Shown: positions 44,290 to 54,551 of the stretch, piece after piece
Layout of the letters: every line of letters starts with the position of its first letter
Numbering within the stretch: position 1 is the first letter of the stretch
Assembly (NCBI RefSeq): GCF_022811665.1
Contig: NZ_CP094529.1
Coordinates: 2,356,001 to 2,420,000 of the forward strand
From: Chryseobacterium oryzae
Lineage (GTDB): Bacteria; Bacteroidota; Bacteroidia; Flavobacteriales; Weeksellaceae
Length of the DNA stretch: 64,000 bases
Reading direction: 5' to 3'
Position numbers and translations under genes: made by a program
The notes under the pieces: generated by a model
The model's input: only the letters and a program-made list of their open reading frames with translations
Told to the model about the DNA's origin: nothing
Database searches by the model: none

Positions 44290-45456
44290 TTGAAAGCCAT
44301 CAGTAAAATCATGATTAGAGAATGGAAACGGATTTTTTCGATTCCAAATTTTTATGTGGTATTATTGGTGATTCCGCCAATCATTTTTCTTTTTTATGGA
44401 TTAATTTATCAGAAACAATTTGCTAAAGAACTTCCTATGGCAGTTTGGGACGAAGACCAATCTTTGGTTTCCAGAACATTGACTGATATGATGGAGCACA
44501 GCGAATTAATAAAATTTACAGCTACAGTTAACAGTAACGCAGAAATTGAAAAACTAATACAGGAAGGAAAAATCTTCGGGGCAGTGCACTTTCCTAAAAA
44601 TATGGAATCGGATGTTAAGAAAAATCATCAGACTAACATCCCGCTTTATACCAACGGTGCATACTTAGTTCCTGCAAAAATGATTTACAAAGGTGCAGCA
44701 GAAGTTATTATTAAAGGTGGATTAGCGGTAGTTCTTCAAAAGGCAGAAAAACAGGGAATGCCTGCTGACAAAGCCAATGTATTGGTTCAGCCGATTAAAT
44801 TGAATACAACTGTACTTTATAATCCAGATTTTAATTATCAGCTGTATCTAACGCCTGGTTTAATAACTGTCGGACTTCAAATGGCTCTTATCGTAGCATC
44901 AGTTTTAATTTTGAATCTGGAATTTAAAAGAAATACCATTGATGAACTTTTACAGATTTCCACCTCATCTTCTCAGATAATCATTGGAAAAATGCTGGCT
45001 CATCTTTGCGTGTCTTGGTTGCTTTTTGTTTTAATTGCTTACCTTGTTTTCCCAATTTACGACTTAGGTAAACCGAAAACCGATTTTAATTTTTTCCTGA
45101 TTTATACGTTGATGTCGCTGGCTTGTATCGGAATTGGAATGATGTTTTCTGCAATTTCTAACAATCTTCTTTTCGTGACAGATGTCGCCATGTTTTTTAC
45201 ATCTCCGGCATTCGTTTTCAGTGGATTTACATTTCCGAGATGGGCAATGCCTTGGTACGACCAGTTTTATGCAGACATCATGCCTTACACTCATTTTTTG
45301 GATGGATTTATTAAGCTGTATTTTATGGAACTGCCACTCTCTTATGCAAGTCCGGAAATGGTAAAACTATTGGTTTTCATTGGGATTACTTTCCCATTGA
45401 GTATCTTATTTTTTCAGAAAAAAATCAATCTTCATTTAAAATCTAAAGCGGTATGA
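44290..45456 (+). CDS. ABC-2 type transporter permease
   Basis: This 388-residue membrane protein has one N-terminal helix (FYVVLLVIPPIIFLFYGLIY), a large periplasmic domain (about 45-175; PMAVWDEDQSLVSRTL) and five helices in the second half, including NTIDELLQISTSSSQIIIGKML, as in YhhJ-like ABC-2 permeases. The frame opens with a TTG at 44290; the ATG at 44311 (MIREWKRIF) is equally good. It overlaps the next permease by 4 bp. No ATPase domain is present here or next door. Confidence 0.9.
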   Translation: MKAISKIMIREWKRIFSIPNFYVVLLVIPPIIFLFYGLIYQKQFAKELPMAVWDEDQSLVSRTLTDMMEHSELIKFTATVNSNAEIEKLIQEGKIFGAVHFPKNMESDVKKNHQTNIPLYTNGAYLVPAKMIYKGAAEVIIKGGLAVVLQKAEKQGMPADKANVLVQPIKLNTTVLYNPDFNYQLYLTPGLITVGLQMALIVASVLILNLEFKRNTIDELLQISTSSSQIIIGKMLAHLCVSWLLFVLIAYLVFPIYDLGKPKTDFNFFLIYTLMSLACIGIGMMFSAISNNLLFVTDVAMFFTSPAFVFSGFTFPRWAMPWYDQFYADIMPYTHFLDGFIKLYFMELPLSYASPEMVKLLVFIGITFPLSILFFQKKINLHLKSKAV

Positions 45457-46613
45457 AAGTGATTTTTGATGTATTGAAAAGAGAAGTTAGAAAGGTATCA
45501 AAAGATTCCAGTCTGTTTTTAATTTTGCTTTTAGCCCCCATTCTTTATGCCTTTATCTACGGAAGTATTTACTTTAATAAAGGCGAGGAAAAAGTGAAAA
45601 TGGCATTGGTAGATGATGATGGTACCGCGGTTTCCCGACTGCTCACGCAACAGTTTGATGCCACACCGATGATCGAGATTATCCCAAGTTCTAACCTTTC
45701 TGAAGCCAAAGAAAAAATGTACCGTGGTGATGTTCAGGGTTATTTTTACATTCAGTCGGATTTCGAAAAGAATATTTTATCGCAGAAACAAGCAAACGTA
45801 AATATTGTGCTGAATGCATCAAGGTTTTTGCCGTCGAGTGATTTGCTAAGTACAGTCACTAAGGTTTGCTTAACGGTGGGAGCGGGCGTAAGAAAAACCT
45901 ATTTCAACAAGCAAGGAATGGGTGATGATGAAGCTATGAAAATGACCAATCCCATCAATATGGATTACCGCCCATTGTATAATTCTGGCATGACTTATGG
46001 CGATTTTCTGTTGCCCGGATTATTAGCCATCATATTACAACAGACGCTTCTGATAGGTGTCGCAGCTGCTTTTGCATCGGAAAGAGAAGAGAATTTATTA
46101 AACAAGCTCTACGAAACTTCCAAAGCTAATATTTCGAAAATAATATTGGGGAAAACCATGCTCTATGTGGTTGTATTTATGATTTTCGGAATCTTCTTTT
46201 CAATTGTCAATTTTTCGGTTTTCGGAGTTCAAATAAGAGGAAATTATTGGGATTTGGCAGTGATTTATGCTTTGTTTGTGATTGCTATCACCACATTAGC
46301 GATGCTTATTGGCAGTTTTTTCAAAACCAAATTACTTGTTTTTCAGGTTTTGGTATTTTCGTCTTATCCTATTTTTTTAATTACAGGATATTCTATGCCT
46401 TATCAGGCTTTACCAAAATTGGTTCAAGGATTGTCTGATGTTTTGCCCACTTCTCCCTTTTTAAAAACTTACATTTCTATTGTACAATCTGGCGGTTCAT
46501 TATCGGATAATCTAAACTCTGTTATTCATTTAATTGTTCTGTGGTTGATTTTTGAACTTCTTTTGATTGTAAGAATAAGATATTTAATTACTAAAACTAC
46601 TATTTCTTCCTAA
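45453..46613 (+). CDS. ABC-2 type transporter permease
   Basis: This 386-residue protein is a paralogue of the preceding one: an N-terminal helix ([20 protein letters not shown]), a periplasmic domain starting [17 protein letters not shown], and C-terminal helices with [22 protein letters not shown]. Its start overlaps the upstream permease by 4 bp, so the two are translationally coupled and probably form a heterodimer. Its last 14 bases overlap the end of the converging sdhB gene, leaving no room for a terminator. Confidence 0.9.
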   Translation: MKVIFDVLKREVRKVSKDSSLFLILLLAPILYAFIYGSIYFNKGEEKVKMALVDDDGTAVSRLLTQQFDATPMIEIIPSSNLSEAKEKMYRGDVQGYFYIQSDFEKNILSQKQANVNIVLNASRFLPSSDLLSTVTKVCLTVGAGVRKTYFNKQGMGDDEAMKMTNPINMDYRPLYNSGMTYGDFLLPGLLAIILQQTLLIGVAAAFASEREENLLNKLYETSKANISKIILGKTMLYVVVFMIFGIFFSIVNFSVFGVQIRGNYWDLAVIYALFVIAITTLAMLIGSFFKTKLLVFQVLVFSSYPIFLITGYSMPYQALPKLVQGLSDVLPTSPFLKTYISIVQSGGSLSDNLNSVIHLIVLWLIFELLLIVRIRYLITKTTISS

Positions 46614-47349
46614 AAAATAAAGCCCGGCTGTATTCAAAATTCATTCTGGCAATGTTGAGGACAGAAATACCTTGCGGACATTCTACTTCGCAGGCTTCTG
46701 TGTTGGAGCAGTGTCCAAAATGTTCAGAATCCATCTGTTTTACCATATTCAGAACTCTTGTACTTCTTTCTTCTTTTCCTTGTGGAAGCAATACCAAATG
46801 TGATATTTTTGCAGATGTGAACAGTGCTGCACTTCCGTTTTTACAGGTTGCTACACACGCTCCACAGCCAATGCAGGCGGCAGAATCAAAAGCCTCTTCT
46901 GCGGTTTGATGCGCTACAGCAATGGCAGTAGCATCAGGAGCCTGACCGGTATTTACAGAAACAAAACCACCCGAAGAAATAATCCTGTCAAAAGCCGAAC
47001 GGTCTACTTTCAAATCTTTTTTGATAGGAAATGCTTCTGCACGGAAAGGTTCAATCACAATGGTTTCGCCATCTTTGAACGAACGAAGATGAAGCTGACA
47101 AGTCGTTGTATGCTCCAGCGGACCGTGAGCCAAACCATTTATCATCACACCACATTGCCCGCAGATACCTTCCCGACAGTCGTGATCGAATTCTACAGGT
47201 TCTTCACCTTCCAGAATCAGTTTTTCATTCAGAGTATCGAGCATTTCCAGAAAAGACATATGCGGATTCAGGGCTTTCAAATCGTAATTAACAAGCTTTC
47301 CTTCGCTGTTTCTGTTTTTCTGTCTCCATATTTTCAAATGTAAATCCAT
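46600..47349 (-). CDS. sdhB: Succinate dehydrogenase/fumarate reductase iron-sulfur subunit
   Basis: This 249-residue subunit has the 2Fe-2S ligands in [14 protein letters not shown] with a further Cys in TTCQLHL, the 4Fe-4S motif [15 protein letters not shown], and the last cluster motif [17 protein letters not shown]. It passes electrons from the flavoprotein to quinone. It follows sdhA by 11 bp and overlaps the converging permease by 14 bp. Sequence alone does not settle whether succinate oxidation or fumarate reduction dominates. Confidence 0.96.
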   Translation of the reverse strand: MDLHLKIWRQKNRNSEGKLVNYDLKALNPHMSFLEMLDTLNEKLILEGEEPVEFDHDCREGICGQCGVMINGLAHGPLEHTTTCQLHLRSFKDGETIVIEPFRAEAFPIKKDLKVDRSAFDRIISSGGFVSVNTGQAPDATAIAVAHQTAEEAFDSAACIGCGACVATCKNGSAALFTSAKISHLVLLPQGKEERSTRVLNMVKQMDSEHFGHCSNTEACEVECPQGISVLNIARMNFEYSRALFFRKK

Positions 47350-47360
47350 AGTTTCTGTTT

Positions 47361-49280
47361 TTATTTGTAACTTCTTACCGTTGGCTGTATTTCTTCAAAA
47401 ACCAAAGGTTCTTTTATGAGTTCTGGCTCATTGTTTTCTCCCGTCCAGTTCCACGCTGAGATAAACTGATAATCTGCATCATTCCGCAAGGCTTCACCAT
47501 CTGGTGTCTGATATTCTTCCCGGAAGTGTGCCCCACAAGATTCGTTTCTGGTGAGCGCATCGTAGCACATCAGTTCTCCAATTTCAAAATAATCGGCTAC
47601 TCGACCTGCTTTTTCCAGTTCCGAATTCATTTGGTCGGCTTCTCCCGAAACTTTCACATCGGTATAGAATTTTTGTTTTAGTTTTCTGATTTCTTCGATG
47701 GCATATTTCAATCCTTTTTCATTTCGAGCTAATCCACAGTAATCGTAAAGCAGTTTTCCGAGGGTTTTATGGAAATAATCCACCGTTTTACTTCCATTGA
47801 TTTTGATGAAATTTTCAATTTGTGATTTAACTTCATTTTCAGCTTTTTCAAACTCAGGATGATCGGCAGATATTTTCCCGGTATGAATTTCACCTGATAA
47901 ATAATTCGCAATCGTATAAGGTGCTATAAAATAACCGTCAACAGAAGCCTGAAGCAGAGAATTAGCACCCAGTCTATTCGCACCGTGATCCGCAAAATTG
48001 GCTTCACCCAACGCAAATAATCCGGGAATTGTGGTCATTAATTCATAATCTACCCAAAGACCACCCATCGAGAAGTGTGCAGAAGGGGAAATCATCATCG
48101 GTTCTTGGTATGCGTTGTAACCTGTGATTTTCAGATACATATCGAACAAATTCCCGTATTTCTCCTGGATTTTTTCTTTGCCCTGTTCTTTGATAGCTTT
48201 AGAAAAATCGAGATAAACCGCATTTTTCAAAGGTCCGATTCCAAAACCTGCATCAATTCTTTCTTTGGCAGCTCTGGATGAAATATCTCTTGGGGCGAGA
48301 TTTCCAAAAGCAGGATAACGTCTTTCCAGATAATAATCTCTTTCTTCTTCAGGAATATCATTGGGTTTTCTGGTTTCATTTTCTTTCAGAGGAACCCAGA
48401 TTCTGCCGTCATTACGCAAAGATTCTGACATCAATGTCAATTTGGATTGATAATCTCCAGATTGCGGTAAAGAAGTGGGATGCACCTGAATCCAACTCGG
48501 TGATGCCATGAATGCTCCTTTTTTATGAGCTCTCCAAATCGCAGAGCCATTACAGCCCATTGCCAATGTGGATAAATAATAAATTTTTCCGTAACCACCA
48601 GTTGCTAAAACCACAGCGTGAGCAGCGTATCTTTCTATTTCTCCGGTATCCAAATTGCGGACGATGATTCCTCTTGCTTTTCCTTCGATTATTACCAAAT
48701 CCAACATTTCGTGTCGGGAAAATAACTGAACACTTTTCTTTCCGACCTGTCTCATCAACGCCTGATAAGCTCCCAAAAGCAATTGTTGCCCGGTTTGTCC
48801 TCTCGCATAGAAAGTTCTGCTCACTTGGACACCTCCGAAAGAACGGTTATTCAGATAACCTCCGTATTCTCTTCCAAACGGAACGCCTTGTGCAACCGCC
48901 TGATCGATGAGGTTTAGAGAACATTCTGCCATTCTGTAAACATTGGCTTCACGAGCACGGAAATCGCCGCCTTTCAAAGTATCTACAAACATTCTGTAAA
49001 CGCTGTCACCATCATTTTTATAGTTTTTAGCAGCATTTACACCACCTTGTGCTGCCACAGAGTGTGCTCTTCTCGGGCTGTCCTGAAAACAAAATGACTT
49101 TACATTATAGCCCATTTCTCCCAATGATGCAGCCACAGAGCTTCCCGCTAAACCAGTTCCAACCACGATAACATCAAGTTTTTTTCGATTGGCGGGATTA
49201 ACCAATTTGGCAGTTTTCTTATAGTTTTCCCATTTTTTTTCTAATGGACCTTCTGGTATTTTTGAATTTAAATTCATCAT
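47361..49280 (-). CDS. sdhA: Succinate dehydrogenase/fumarate reductase flavoprotein subunit
   Basis: This 639-residue subunit has the FAD-binding [20 protein letters not shown], the covalent-FAD His segment [15 protein letters not shown], the substrate-site motif [12 protein letters not shown], and the catalytic loop [15 protein letters not shown]. The length matches Bacteroidota-type enzymes. It lies 8 bp after sdhC. With the upstream porin and DASS carrier it would act on imported succinate or fumarate. Confidence 0.96.
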   Translation of the reverse strand: MMNLNSKIPEGPLEKKWENYKKTAKLVNPANRKKLDVIVVGTGLAGSSVAASLGEMGYNVKSFCFQDSPRRAHSVAAQGGVNAAKNYKNDGDSVYRMFVDTLKGGDFRAREANVYRMAECSLNLIDQAVAQGVPFGREYGGYLNNRSFGGVQVSRTFYARGQTGQQLLLGAYQALMRQVGKKSVQLFSRHEMLDLVIIEGKARGIIVRNLDTGEIERYAAHAVVLATGGYGKIYYLSTLAMGCNGSAIWRAHKKGAFMASPSWIQVHPTSLPQSGDYQSKLTLMSESLRNDGRIWVPLKENETRKPNDIPEEERDYYLERRYPAFGNLAPRDISSRAAKERIDAGFGIGPLKNAVYLDFSKAIKEQGKEKIQEKYGNLFDMYLKITGYNAYQEPMMISPSAHFSMGGLWVDYELMTTIPGLFALGEANFADHGANRLGANSLLQASVDGYFIAPYTIANYLSGEIHTGKISADHPEFEKAENEVKSQIENFIKINGSKTVDYFHKTLGKLLYDYCGLARNEKGLKYAIEEIRKLKQKFYTDVKVSGEADQMNSELEKAGRVADYFEIGELMCYDALTRNESCGAHFREEYQTPDGEALRNDADYQFISAWNWTGENNEPELIKEPLVFEEIQPTVRSYK

Positions 49281-49288
49281 TATAACAT

Positions 49289-49945
49289 TTAGCGGTAAGT
49301 GAAAAATACATAAACAGGCATCATTGCAAACCCTGCACTTATGATAACGGAATAAGCTATCCCGGCAATTTTAAACCATTTTATAAACTTAGGATGATAC
49401 AGACCGAGTGTTCTTGTCGCACTGTAAATCCCGTGGATGAGATGGTAACATAGCGCAAACATCGAAATCACATATATTACTACATACCACCATTCTTTAA
49501 AAACAGTTACTACGAGAATGTATAAATCTTTGTTTCCGTTTTCATCTAAAGGAATTGTTCCAAATTTGTACACATACCAGAAATTCTGAAAGTGTATGAC
49601 CAGGAAAATCAAAATAAAGGTTCCTAAAAGCCCCATATTTCTGGAGTACCATTTACTGGCTCTTCCACGTCGGTCGGTCTGATAATTCGCACCGGATTTT
49701 TTATTCTTTAGCGTAATTATTAATCCATCAACAGCGTGTAAAATGATACTCGCATACAATATGTATGAAACAATCTCTATAATGATATTTCCTGACAGAA
49801 AATGCGAGTAAGCATTAAACTGTAAATGTGCTCGTTCTTTCGGTAAAAAAAGCTGAAGATTTCCTAAAAAATGAATCAGCAGAAAGAAACTCAAGAACAA
49901 TCCTGTGAGACACATCAGCATTTTTCTAGATAATGATGATAACAT
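49289..49945 (-). CDS. sdhC: Succinate dehydrogenase cytochrome b subunit
   Basis: This 218-residue membrane subunit has five helices and conserved His residues ([41 protein letters not shown]) that would bind the haem b groups. It is the single large membrane anchor found with Bacteroidota and Wolinella-type complex II enzymes, rather than two small subunits. It lies 10 bp after the carrier gene. Confidence 0.94.
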   Translation of the reverse strand: MLSSLSRKMLMCLTGLFLSFFLLIHFLGNLQLFLPKERAHLQFNAYSHFLSGNIIIEIVSYILYASIILHAVDGLIITLKNKKSGANYQTDRRGRASKWYSRNMGLLGTFILIFLVIHFQNFWYVYKFGTIPLDENGNKDLYILVVTVFKEWWYVVIYVISMFALCYHLIHGIYSATRTLGLYHPKFIKWFKIAGIAYSVIISAGFAMMPVYVFFTYR

Positions 49946-49955
49946 AACTATTCGA

Positions 49956-51386
49956 TTAATAATATCCTAAAACTTTCATCCAAAGACCGCCAACTACCAT
50001 ATATATAATGAGTAACACAATTCCTATTTCCAAACCACGAAGCCACCAGGCTTTCAAATCTACGTAGCCGCTTCCGAAAAATACAGGAGCAGGACCGTGT
50101 CCGTAATGCGTCAGTACACCATACACAGAACCCATAAAACCAAGCATCATTGCTAATAACATTGGCGGAATTCCTACTGCTACGCCTACACCAAGCAATG
50201 CGGCATACATTGCAGCAACATGAGCCGTTGCACTGGCAAAAATATAATGACTGAAAAAATAAACCAGAATGATAACCGGAAAAGCAACAGTCCAAGTCAT
50301 ACCACCGATTTTTGCTTTAATCAGATCACTGAACCAACAGATAAATCCCAATTCATTTAGTGAACTTGCCATCATTACCAAAACAGCAAACCAAACAATA
50401 GTATCCCAAGCTCCTTTTTCAGATTTCACATCTTCCCAGGTAAGAACAGAAGTTAATAAAAGTAAAGTAAGACCAATAAATGCAGTTGTAGTAGCATCTA
50501 TTGATAATGCCCCTCCAAAAATCCAAAGTCCCAGTAAAATGAAAAATGCCAACAACATCAGCCATTCATTTTTAGTGATCGGCCCCATCTCTTTCAGTTT
50601 TTCAGCAGCCATTTTGGGAGCATCAGCAGTTTTTTTGAGTTCTGGCGGATATAATTTATATAAAACCAATGGTACTACGAAAAACGCCACCAAACCGGGA
50701 ACAAAACCTGCTGCAGCCCAAGACATCCATGTAATATCGATTCCAAAACCTGCTGCAAATTTCTGACACATCGGGTTACTCGCAGTTCCGGTGAGAAACA
50801 TAGAAGATGCAATAAGGTTCATATAATAACTGTTTAGTGTAAGAAAAGAACCCAGTTTTCTATGCGTTTCCTGTTTATCGGGAACCGAGCCAAAGCTCAT
50901 AGCCATAGACTTCATTATTGGATAGATAATTCCACCACCTCTTGCCGTATTACTTGGGATTGCAGGAGCAAGACACATATCTGCCAAACCTAAACCATAA
51001 GCCAGACCGAGAGAACTTTTCCCAAAAACGCGGATAAATAAAAAGGCAATTCTGTTTCCCAATCCTGTTTTGATAAAGCCTCTTGCAATAAAAAATGAAA
51101 TCCCGATCAGCCAAATGACTTTATCTCCAAAACCTGAGAGCGATTTTGTGATGGATTTTCCTGCATCTCCCGGTGCAACAACCTGTGTAAGTGCGGTGAG
51201 CCCGATTGCCATCATACACATAGTTCCCATTGGAGCCGCTTTTAAAATAATGCCAAGAATTGTTGCAGCAAAAATAGCGAACAGATGCCAAGCATTTTCG
51301 GCAACGCCTTCTGGAGCTGGAATGAACCATATTGCAAGTGCAACGGCAAAGGTGATTGCAACACCTTTTATGTTTATCTCTTTCAT
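49956..51386 (-). CDS. DASS-family anion/dicarboxylate carrier
   Basis: This 476-residue protein has about 12 helices and the divalent-anion:sodium symporter motifs IPSNTARGGGIIYPIM (first SNT loop) and FLTGTASNPMCQKFA, together with a second SNT-like SATAHVAAMYAALLGV. The family moves succinate, fumarate, malate, citrate, 2-oxoglutarate or sulfate. The neighbouring complex II genes make C4-dicarboxylates the best guess. It follows the porin gene after 23 bp. Confidence 0.9.
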   Translation of the reverse strand: MKEINIKGVAITFAVALAIWFIPAPEGVAENAWHLFAIFAATILGIILKAAPMGTMCMMAIGLTALTQVVAPGDAGKSITKSLSGFGDKVIWLIGISFFIARGFIKTGLGNRIAFLFIRVFGKSSLGLAYGLGLADMCLAPAIPSNTARGGGIIYPIMKSMAMSFGSVPDKQETHRKLGSFLTLNSYYMNLIASSMFLTGTASNPMCQKFAAGFGIDITWMSWAAAGFVPGLVAFFVVPLVLYKLYPPELKKTADAPKMAAEKLKEMGPITKNEWLMLLAFFILLGLWIFGGALSIDATTTAFIGLTLLLLTSVLTWEDVKSEKGAWDTIVWFAVLVMMASSLNELGFICWFSDLIKAKIGGMTWTVAFPVIILVYFFSHYIFASATAHVAAMYAALLGVGVAVGIPPMLLAMMLGFMGSVYGVLTHYGHGPAPVFFGSGYVDLKAWWLRGLEIGIVLLIIYMVVGGLWMKVLGYY

Positions 51387-51409
51387 AATAATTGATTTAA
51401 AATTAGAAA

Positions 51410-52564
51410 TCAGAATCTGCTTTGTACCTGAACGATGAGCAGATTATTGTTATATTGTGTTGAGTTTTCTATTTGATTTTTGTAACGGTCGAACTGCATT
51501 CCGAGCTGTATTCTGGCACCATAATCTTTCAGGAATTCGAGCCCGAACATCGGTGTAATGGTTTGGCGTGGATTGGAATTAACTTTGAAGTTTGTGTCCA
51601 AATATTCGTATCGGCAGGAAAATTCTAACGCACTGAGGTTTTTGTGATGAATTTCGTACCGAAGATTAGGTAAAAAGTACACACCTCGGATTTGATATTG
51701 ATTGATATCTTCCGGTCTTAGCTCCGGAGCAACGGCAAAATAAAGTAAGTGATTGGTTGCCTGTTTACCTTCTATCTGCATATCCAAACTCCATTTTGGA
51801 TTGAAATGAATATTAGAACTCACATCAACACCTACTGCATATATTTTCTTGCTGAAATATTCACCTGTTCCGCCATTTAAACCTAGATTAACACTATGTT
51901 TTTTATCCAAACCAAAAACAAGCCTCGTAGAATATTGTTTTCCGTTATCATTGTCGTTAATTTGATTTTTGCCATTTCCATTAACGGCAGAAAAAGCATA
52001 ATCTAAAGGGATTTTACCTAACTGAACCCGTCCTGTAGCAGATAATCCTATTTGGAAACTCGTCCATCCCAGTTTACCAAACTCGTTGTATTGGTTAGAC
52101 CAGTCCAAAGATTTAATAATATCTATAGGATACGTTTCTTCAATCCCGAACCAAGGACGAAATTGCCCTGCTGTAAGCGCCAGTTTCGGACTGAAAGTAT
52201 ATTTTAAATAAGCATTTTCTAATACTCTGGATTTTGGATCATTTTTAAAGTCGGCAAGATTTGCCAATACAGCCACTTCTGTATGTTTACTGATTTGGGC
52301 TCTCATTTGCACTCTCATATATTTAATCATAAAGCTGTTGTCTGTTCCTGTATGATCGCTGTGATGCAGTCCGTTCACATCAACATCTTTTGCGGTACTT
52401 ACCAGATAACGTCCCTGAAAAAGTCCTTTAACCTGAAGTTGAGGATATTTTACGGGATTTTCAGTTTTTTTAATTTGTAAAGAATCGGCGTTTTGTGCCA
52501 TAGAAACGATAAACGTCATAAAGAAACAGAGTAATAATATTCTTTTAGTATAAAGGGGAATCAT
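51410..52564 (-). CDS. Outer-membrane porin of the OprO/OprP type
   Basis: This 384-residue protein has a signal peptide (ending MTFIVSMAQ) and a beta-barrel pattern with the phosphate-selective-porin landmarks YMRVQMRAQISKHTEVAVLA, LTAGQFRPWFGIEETYP and a C-terminal aromatic strand NNLLIVQVQSRF. Such porins let small anions through. Heading the DASS-SDH operon, it probably admits dicarboxylates rather than phosphate. Confidence 0.88.
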   Translation of the reverse strand: MIPLYTKRILLLCFFMTFIVSMAQNADSLQIKKTENPVKYPQLQVKGLFQGRYLVSTAKDVDVNGLHHSDHTGTDNSFMIKYMRVQMRAQISKHTEVAVLANLADFKNDPKSRVLENAYLKYTFSPKLALTAGQFRPWFGIEETYPIDIIKSLDWSNQYNEFGKLGWTSFQIGLSATGRVQLGKIPLDYAFSAVNGNGKNQINDNDNGKQYSTRLVFGLDKKHSVNLGLNGGTGEYFSKKIYAVGVDVSSNIHFNPKWSLDMQIEGKQATNHLLYFAVAPELRPEDINQYQIRGVYFLPNLRYEIHHKNLSALEFSCRYEYLDTNFKVNSNPRQTITPMFGLEFLKDYGARIQLGMQFDRYKNQIENSTQYNNNLLIVQVQSRF

Positions 52565-53162
52565 AAGTTTTAGTTTTTTTTAGAATCTGCCGGAAAATTT
52601 CAAGCATTTTATTAATTAGTACAATCGACTTAATTTCTCATCATAAACAGAAATTACTGACTGGAAACTGTGTTGAAATAAAACTCCTGAGCAGATTCTT
52701 ATTTTAAGAAATATGATAAGTTGATTGAAAAGAAAATTTCTTTTTCATCAAAATGAATCAGCTAAGTGCTAAAAAAATAAAGGTGGTGTAGTTTCCATAG
52801 TCGTTTTAGTTTTTTTGAATTGATAATCTGTGATGGAAATCTTAATTTGATATGATAAATTTATGAGAATTATTTCACTAAAAAAATGACATAATATAGG
52901 TTTCGCAAAATATTCAGAAATTTAATATCGGGAACTTTATTCTTAATATTTTATTAATGTTTTAAAAGCATTTATTGAAATTTAAAAAGATAAATCAACA
53001 GCATTTTATTCACCCTTACATGATAAGAATGCCATTAAACACTTAAAAAACACTTCTAAACAATGAATTTATGTATGTTGAAACACTGAACACGCCGTTA
53101 CGTTTCAGAACAATTAAAGACTTAAAAAATAATTCGATTATCTCTTACAACAGGAAAATATA
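52565..53162. other. Gene-free region upstream of the porin operon
   Basis: These 598 bases, very AT-rich, lie between the lipoprotein gene stop and the porin start, and should carry the porin operon promoter on the minus strand. I see no clear promoter box, terminator or gene. A nine-codon frame at 52769-52798 (minus strand) is not convincing. Confidence 0.4.
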
Positions 53163-54242
53163 CTAATCAAAAAGATGAGGATTGAGTTGAATTTTAATGT
53201 AAGCGGTTTTCTGTTTTTTGCCTTTCACCGGTGCCGAATTTAATGGGTAAACCGGAACATAAAAGGTTTCATGGTCTGTCCAAAATGCCTTTTTTTCATC
53301 TGCTATTTTGAAGTTGGTGAAGTTTACATACAACAGGTTCTCCTGCTTATGAGTTTCTGGCAGATATTGGCTTACGAGAAAATTATTTCCCACATCGTTA
53401 TTATTGGAGACAAAAGATACCCAGTTTTTTGAAGGTACAATCTGCGGATAGCCATCTGTAGAGAGCCTAAATATAACCGCATCTTTTACAGCATAAAAAG
53501 TGTAATAAGAATCTATTACCTCATCTGAATTTTCTTTAAAAACTTCAAGATTTAAATAGGGAGACCGTCCTACATAATCGTTAGCAAGAGGTCCGGTTTC
53601 TGTAGAAATATTTTCGTGTTGTGTGATAACTACTTTCTTTCCGTTTTCTATATACGTCCACAAGTCATCTTTCAGAATTATGTTGGGATTTTTAACCAAA
53701 GCTTCATCAATCCGCAATTTATTGGCTGTATTAAATTCTTGCTCGGAAACTTCTGTAATAGTACCAAATTTTTTGAAAGATTTGTTGTTGAAATCATCCG
53801 AACGTTTATAGGTACTGCTTCTAATTTCATAAAGATTGACACCTTTCAGGGTTAAATCGTAAGATGCGGTAAATTCCGATTTTAAAACGAAAGCTTCAAT
53901 GCTGTTCGAAATATCATTATTAATGCTGAAATGGATGGAGTAAAAGTCATCAAACTCATCAAAACCGTAAAAATTATCTAGTTTTCCGTATGCAAATTTT
54001 AAACTTGCCGCGTCTTTGCTTGGCTTCACAAAAAACTGCACCGTATCCAACTTTGTAAATAGCTGAAAAGGTACTTCCAGAATATTATCTACTCCTTTTA
54101 TTTTTTTAAAATCGGCAAATGTTATTTCTTTCTTTGGCTGTTCTGTGTTTGGACTGTTCATTTCAGTCTTATCAGCTTTAGAATTGCATGAAATATTTAC
54201 AGCTACCCATGCAAACATTAAATATATATAGATAGACTTCAT
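53163..54242 (-). CDS. Lipoprotein of unknown function
   Basis: This 359-residue protein has a lipoprotein signal with the lipobox VNISC (Cys19), then a short polar linker (SPNTEQPKKEITFADF) and a beta-rich body. No motif or family is recognised. Its gene is alone between the porin operon and the efflux operon; a terminator at 54449-54496 separates it from the latter. It is probably anchored in the outer membrane or facing the periplasm. Confidence 0.75.
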   Translation of the reverse strand: MKSIYIYLMFAWVAVNISCNSKADKTEMNSPNTEQPKKEITFADFKKIKGVDNILEVPFQLFTKLDTVQFFVKPSKDAASLKFAYGKLDNFYGFDEFDDFYSIHFSINNDISNSIEAFVLKSEFTASYDLTLKGVNLYEIRSSTYKRSDDFNNKSFKKFGTITEVSEQEFNTANKLRIDEALVKNPNIILKDDLWTYIENGKKVVITQHENISTETGPLANDYVGRSPYLNLEVFKENSDEVIDSYYTFYAVKDAVIFRLSTDGYPQIVPSKNWVSFVSNNNDVGNNFLVSQYLPETHKQENLLYVNFTNFKIADEKKAFWTDHETFYVPVYPLNSAPVKGKKQKTAYIKIQLNPHLFD

Positions 54243-54551
54243 ATTTTTTCAGTAAAAATAACAGTCTACAAATAAAAAAACAACTAAACACCTAATAATA
54301 GAGCAAAAAATAACAAATTAATTCTTTAATCTGTGATAATAATCTCCAGTAAATTTTATTTGAATTTGGATAATGAACCGTTTTTCCAATTATATTTTTT
54401 TGAAAATCTGACTCGGTTAATGATCTTAATTCCATCCAGTTTTCATACATATAAAAATAAAAAAGTCATACAACCTCAATAAGTTATACGACTTTGTTTA
54501 AATTAAAAATTCGAAATAAATATTTTTTCCATTTACATTACAAACCCTTCC
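54243..54551. other. Intergenic region with terminator
   Basis: These 309 bases hold the terminator of the leftward efflux operon (54449-54496) and, nearer 54243, the promoter of the lipoprotein gene, which I cannot pinpoint. Confidence 0.5.
54449..54496 (-). terminator. Probable terminator of the efflux operon
   Basis: On the minus strand AAAGTCGTATAACTT pairs imperfectly with the complementary segment at 54461-54475, followed by a T-rich tract (complement of ATAAAAATAAAA). Confidence 0.6.

Noticed and set aside
52769..52798. Nine-codon minus-strand peptide METTPPLFF upstream of the porin gene
   Set aside because: No ribosome-binding site, no terminator/antiterminator pair, and the PP-rich end may be chance.
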